A stretch of 64,000 bases of DNA from Aquimarina sp. Aq107 (lineage in GTDB: Bacteria > Bacteroidota > Bacteroidia > Flavobacteriales > Flavobacteriaceae), in contig NZ_OX030782.1 in the NCBI RefSeq assembly GCF_943733665.1, positions 2,196,501-2,260,500 of the forward strand, in the 5' to 3' direction. Positions 63,701-64,000 of the stretch are shown one piece after another. Both the position numbers and the translations under genes were made by a program. Every line of letters begins with the position of its first letter. Position 1 is the first letter of the stretch. The notes under the pieces are model-generated. The model did no database searches and was not told where the DNA came from. It saw only the letters and a list, made by a program, of their open reading frames with translations.

Positions 63701-64000
63701 AGCATTGGCTTTTTCCGGATTATCTTTTTCTAGATACGTAGAACTTATATGTAAAGCTTTTTTAATATTATCCAAAGATTTATCAAATTTCATTGAATTT
63801 CCGTAATTCTCAGAAATTTTATTATAGCAACTTGCAACCTGTTTCCAAGATTTATTTTCCCTATAAATATTTAATGCTTCTTTAAAATAGGTAATAGAGC
63901 TATCTGCTTTTTTTTCCAATAAAAAGTAATTTCCTTTTTCAAAATATTTGTATGCTGTAATTGTATCGTTATTAACTTGGGAATAATTTTTATAAAACGA
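60797..64000 (-). CDS. TPR-CHAT domain protein, N-terminus cut by window edge
   Basis: The frame is open to the right edge: 27 more in-frame codons precede the first listed start and continue the TPR pattern (TAYKYFEKGNYFLLE). At least ten tetratricopeptide repeats are followed by a coiled-coil region and a C-terminal CHAT (caspase-like) domain with His in LHLALHGVIDN and Cys in AVLSACNTGSGKIAKGEG. A final membrane helix (residues ~1010-1032 of the listed frame) sits near the C-terminus. The catalytic pair looks intact, so it may be a protease activated through the TPRs. It is not clearly tied to the glycan locus. Confidence 0.88.
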   Translation of the reverse strand, partial: SFYKNYSQVNNDTITAYKYFEKGNYFLLEKKADSSITYFKEALNIYRENKSWKQVASCYNKISENYGNSMKFDKSLDNIKKALHISSTYLEKDNPEKANAYDNQGVYFQGLSNYDEALIYFQKALDIRKKLFPENHLDLAISYSNLAMFNYRINKYKLALEYNEKAIAIRLRELGSDHIKIGFNYNVTGIIYSDLGKYEKALEYYNKFLNIVVKNFGDNHLYVGQVNLNAGLTSFRMMRYEYALKCYEKALTIYKNENFLNGQKILYLNTGIVFYQKGEYDKTLEYLRKSLNLGLKIHGEKHPHSGSIYRNMGRVCFYNEDYDQALKYYNKALILSKSIFGENHTSIQTVYLYMGDLYFKIKEYNRAIEYYKKSIEIGNSLFGKHRAIASAFEFIGNVYSEMKSYEEAQLYYQKGLNLLLNEFSEEHPITSDFYLAIAKVYHNQKKYKKAIKYFNKSLLANTKDKKTISKDGFDPGNFYDLQKILMTYYNKGKTLNAIFVKNKDLNYLNESLSIYDKIDIVIDRIRSTSNNYKDKVAFAKQTKEIYTDVINSQMLFYEETKNKERLLNAFYYSEKSKGNTLKQLLKDSYAKNSIVPSEIINLAENLKRKRAFYKGQIISSSLNNPIDTIRITENEIKLFDVNRKEDSLLKILEKNYPKYHQIKYKKEIISVANIQEKLNKNTTLIEFFTTDNDLIYAFVISKNTISVKELLLENPKKKVEEFHESITTKDLVKYQKYSSQLYFKLIKPFENDLVGDRLIIVPDGFLWHINFDLLLTQNDRSNDPEQFSYFLKDYAISYANSSNLLWTSFKNDINPDMLQEECLAFSYSESFFNSKDNIGAADILRDLPGTRKEIKEISKIVDGKYYYDSQSTEANFKKYAGKYGILHLALHGVIDNQNPENSKLFFTNNNNTEEDNLLYSHELMMLNIPSDLAVLSACNTGSGKIAKGEGIMSLGNAFQYAGTKSLLLTNWSVSDETTPKLMEYFYSNLKKGMSKDKALQNAKLKFLNTTTIDYKAPFYWGGFYLIGDSSPIPFKNSTLLYWIFGCGILSVLILLTIIKYNKKHNEL

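Noticed and set aside
1..64000. CRISPR arrays, rRNA, tRNA genes and insertion sequences
   Set aside because: I saw no regularly spaced identical repeats of CRISPR size, no conserved rRNA or tRNA segments, and no transposase-like protein anywhere in the window.

Overview
The window looks like a chromosomal segment of a marine member of the Flavobacteriaceae (Bacteroidota), with Aquimarina-like content, though the genus is a guess. The DNA is AT-rich. Promoter -7 boxes follow the Bacteroidota TAnnTTTG pattern, many lipoproteins have Asp/Glu just after the lipobox Cys (the surface-export type signal), and the gene content (LytTR pair, GIN-domain adhesins, DUF6660/TonB pair, Wzc/Wza capsule export) is typical of that family. 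No rRNA, tRNA, insertion sequence, prophage or CRISPR array was seen. Both window ends cut through genes.

Layout. 1-5.7 kb: a YHYH lipoprotein and an EF-hand protein face a LytS/LytT-type two-component pair, a secreted propeller-like protein and an Ig-like secreted protein. 5.7-9.5 kb: a small secreted protein and a small HTH regulator diverge around a perfect palindrome. DUF2147 and two tandem HEIGH-metalloprotease lipoproteins follow, then long non-coding stretches with hairpins and a helically phased repeat array. 9.5-16.2 kb: RlmF, an SF2 helicase, an FKBP-YceI fusion, a membrane-tethered winged-helix regulator, a 7TM-AraC regulator and a CPBP protease. 16.2-19.5 kb: a TonB receptor with a His/Cys-rich DUF6660 protein and an exported methyltransferase. 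19.7-22.8 kb: a membrane-anchored GH113-like hydrolase tail-to-tail with a membrane-inserted amidohydrolase. 23-32.4 kb: small secreted or membrane proteins, an ECF sigma operon, a hybrid kinase that has lost its phospho-acceptor His, M23-LysM and OmpA envelope proteins, and an M57 protease. 32.5-40 kb: an RlmI-like methyltransferase, Lon, and an ECF sigma/anti-sigma operon ending in two repeat-rich adhesin-like proteins.

40.2-60.6 kb is a surface-glycan locus. The CpsB-type phosphatase gene runs against the Wzc kinase gene. Wza, a PglF-type dehydratase, a PglE-type aminotransferase, a PglD-type acetyltransferase and two PglC-type phosphoglycosyl transferases make a complete bacillosamine-type (di-N-acetylated sugar) priming pathway. 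The same locus carries an amino-acid-type adenylating enzyme, a carrier protein, an MBOAT acyltransferase and an SGNH protein, the same four classes as the Dlt system. It also has FemAB/GNAT-type transferases and an FAD/NAD(P) protein. The best inference is a glycan or glycolipid decorated with amino-acid or acyl groups. No ordinary glycosyltransferase, flippase or polymerase lies in the window. The right end is a very long TPR-CHAT protein that runs off the edge.
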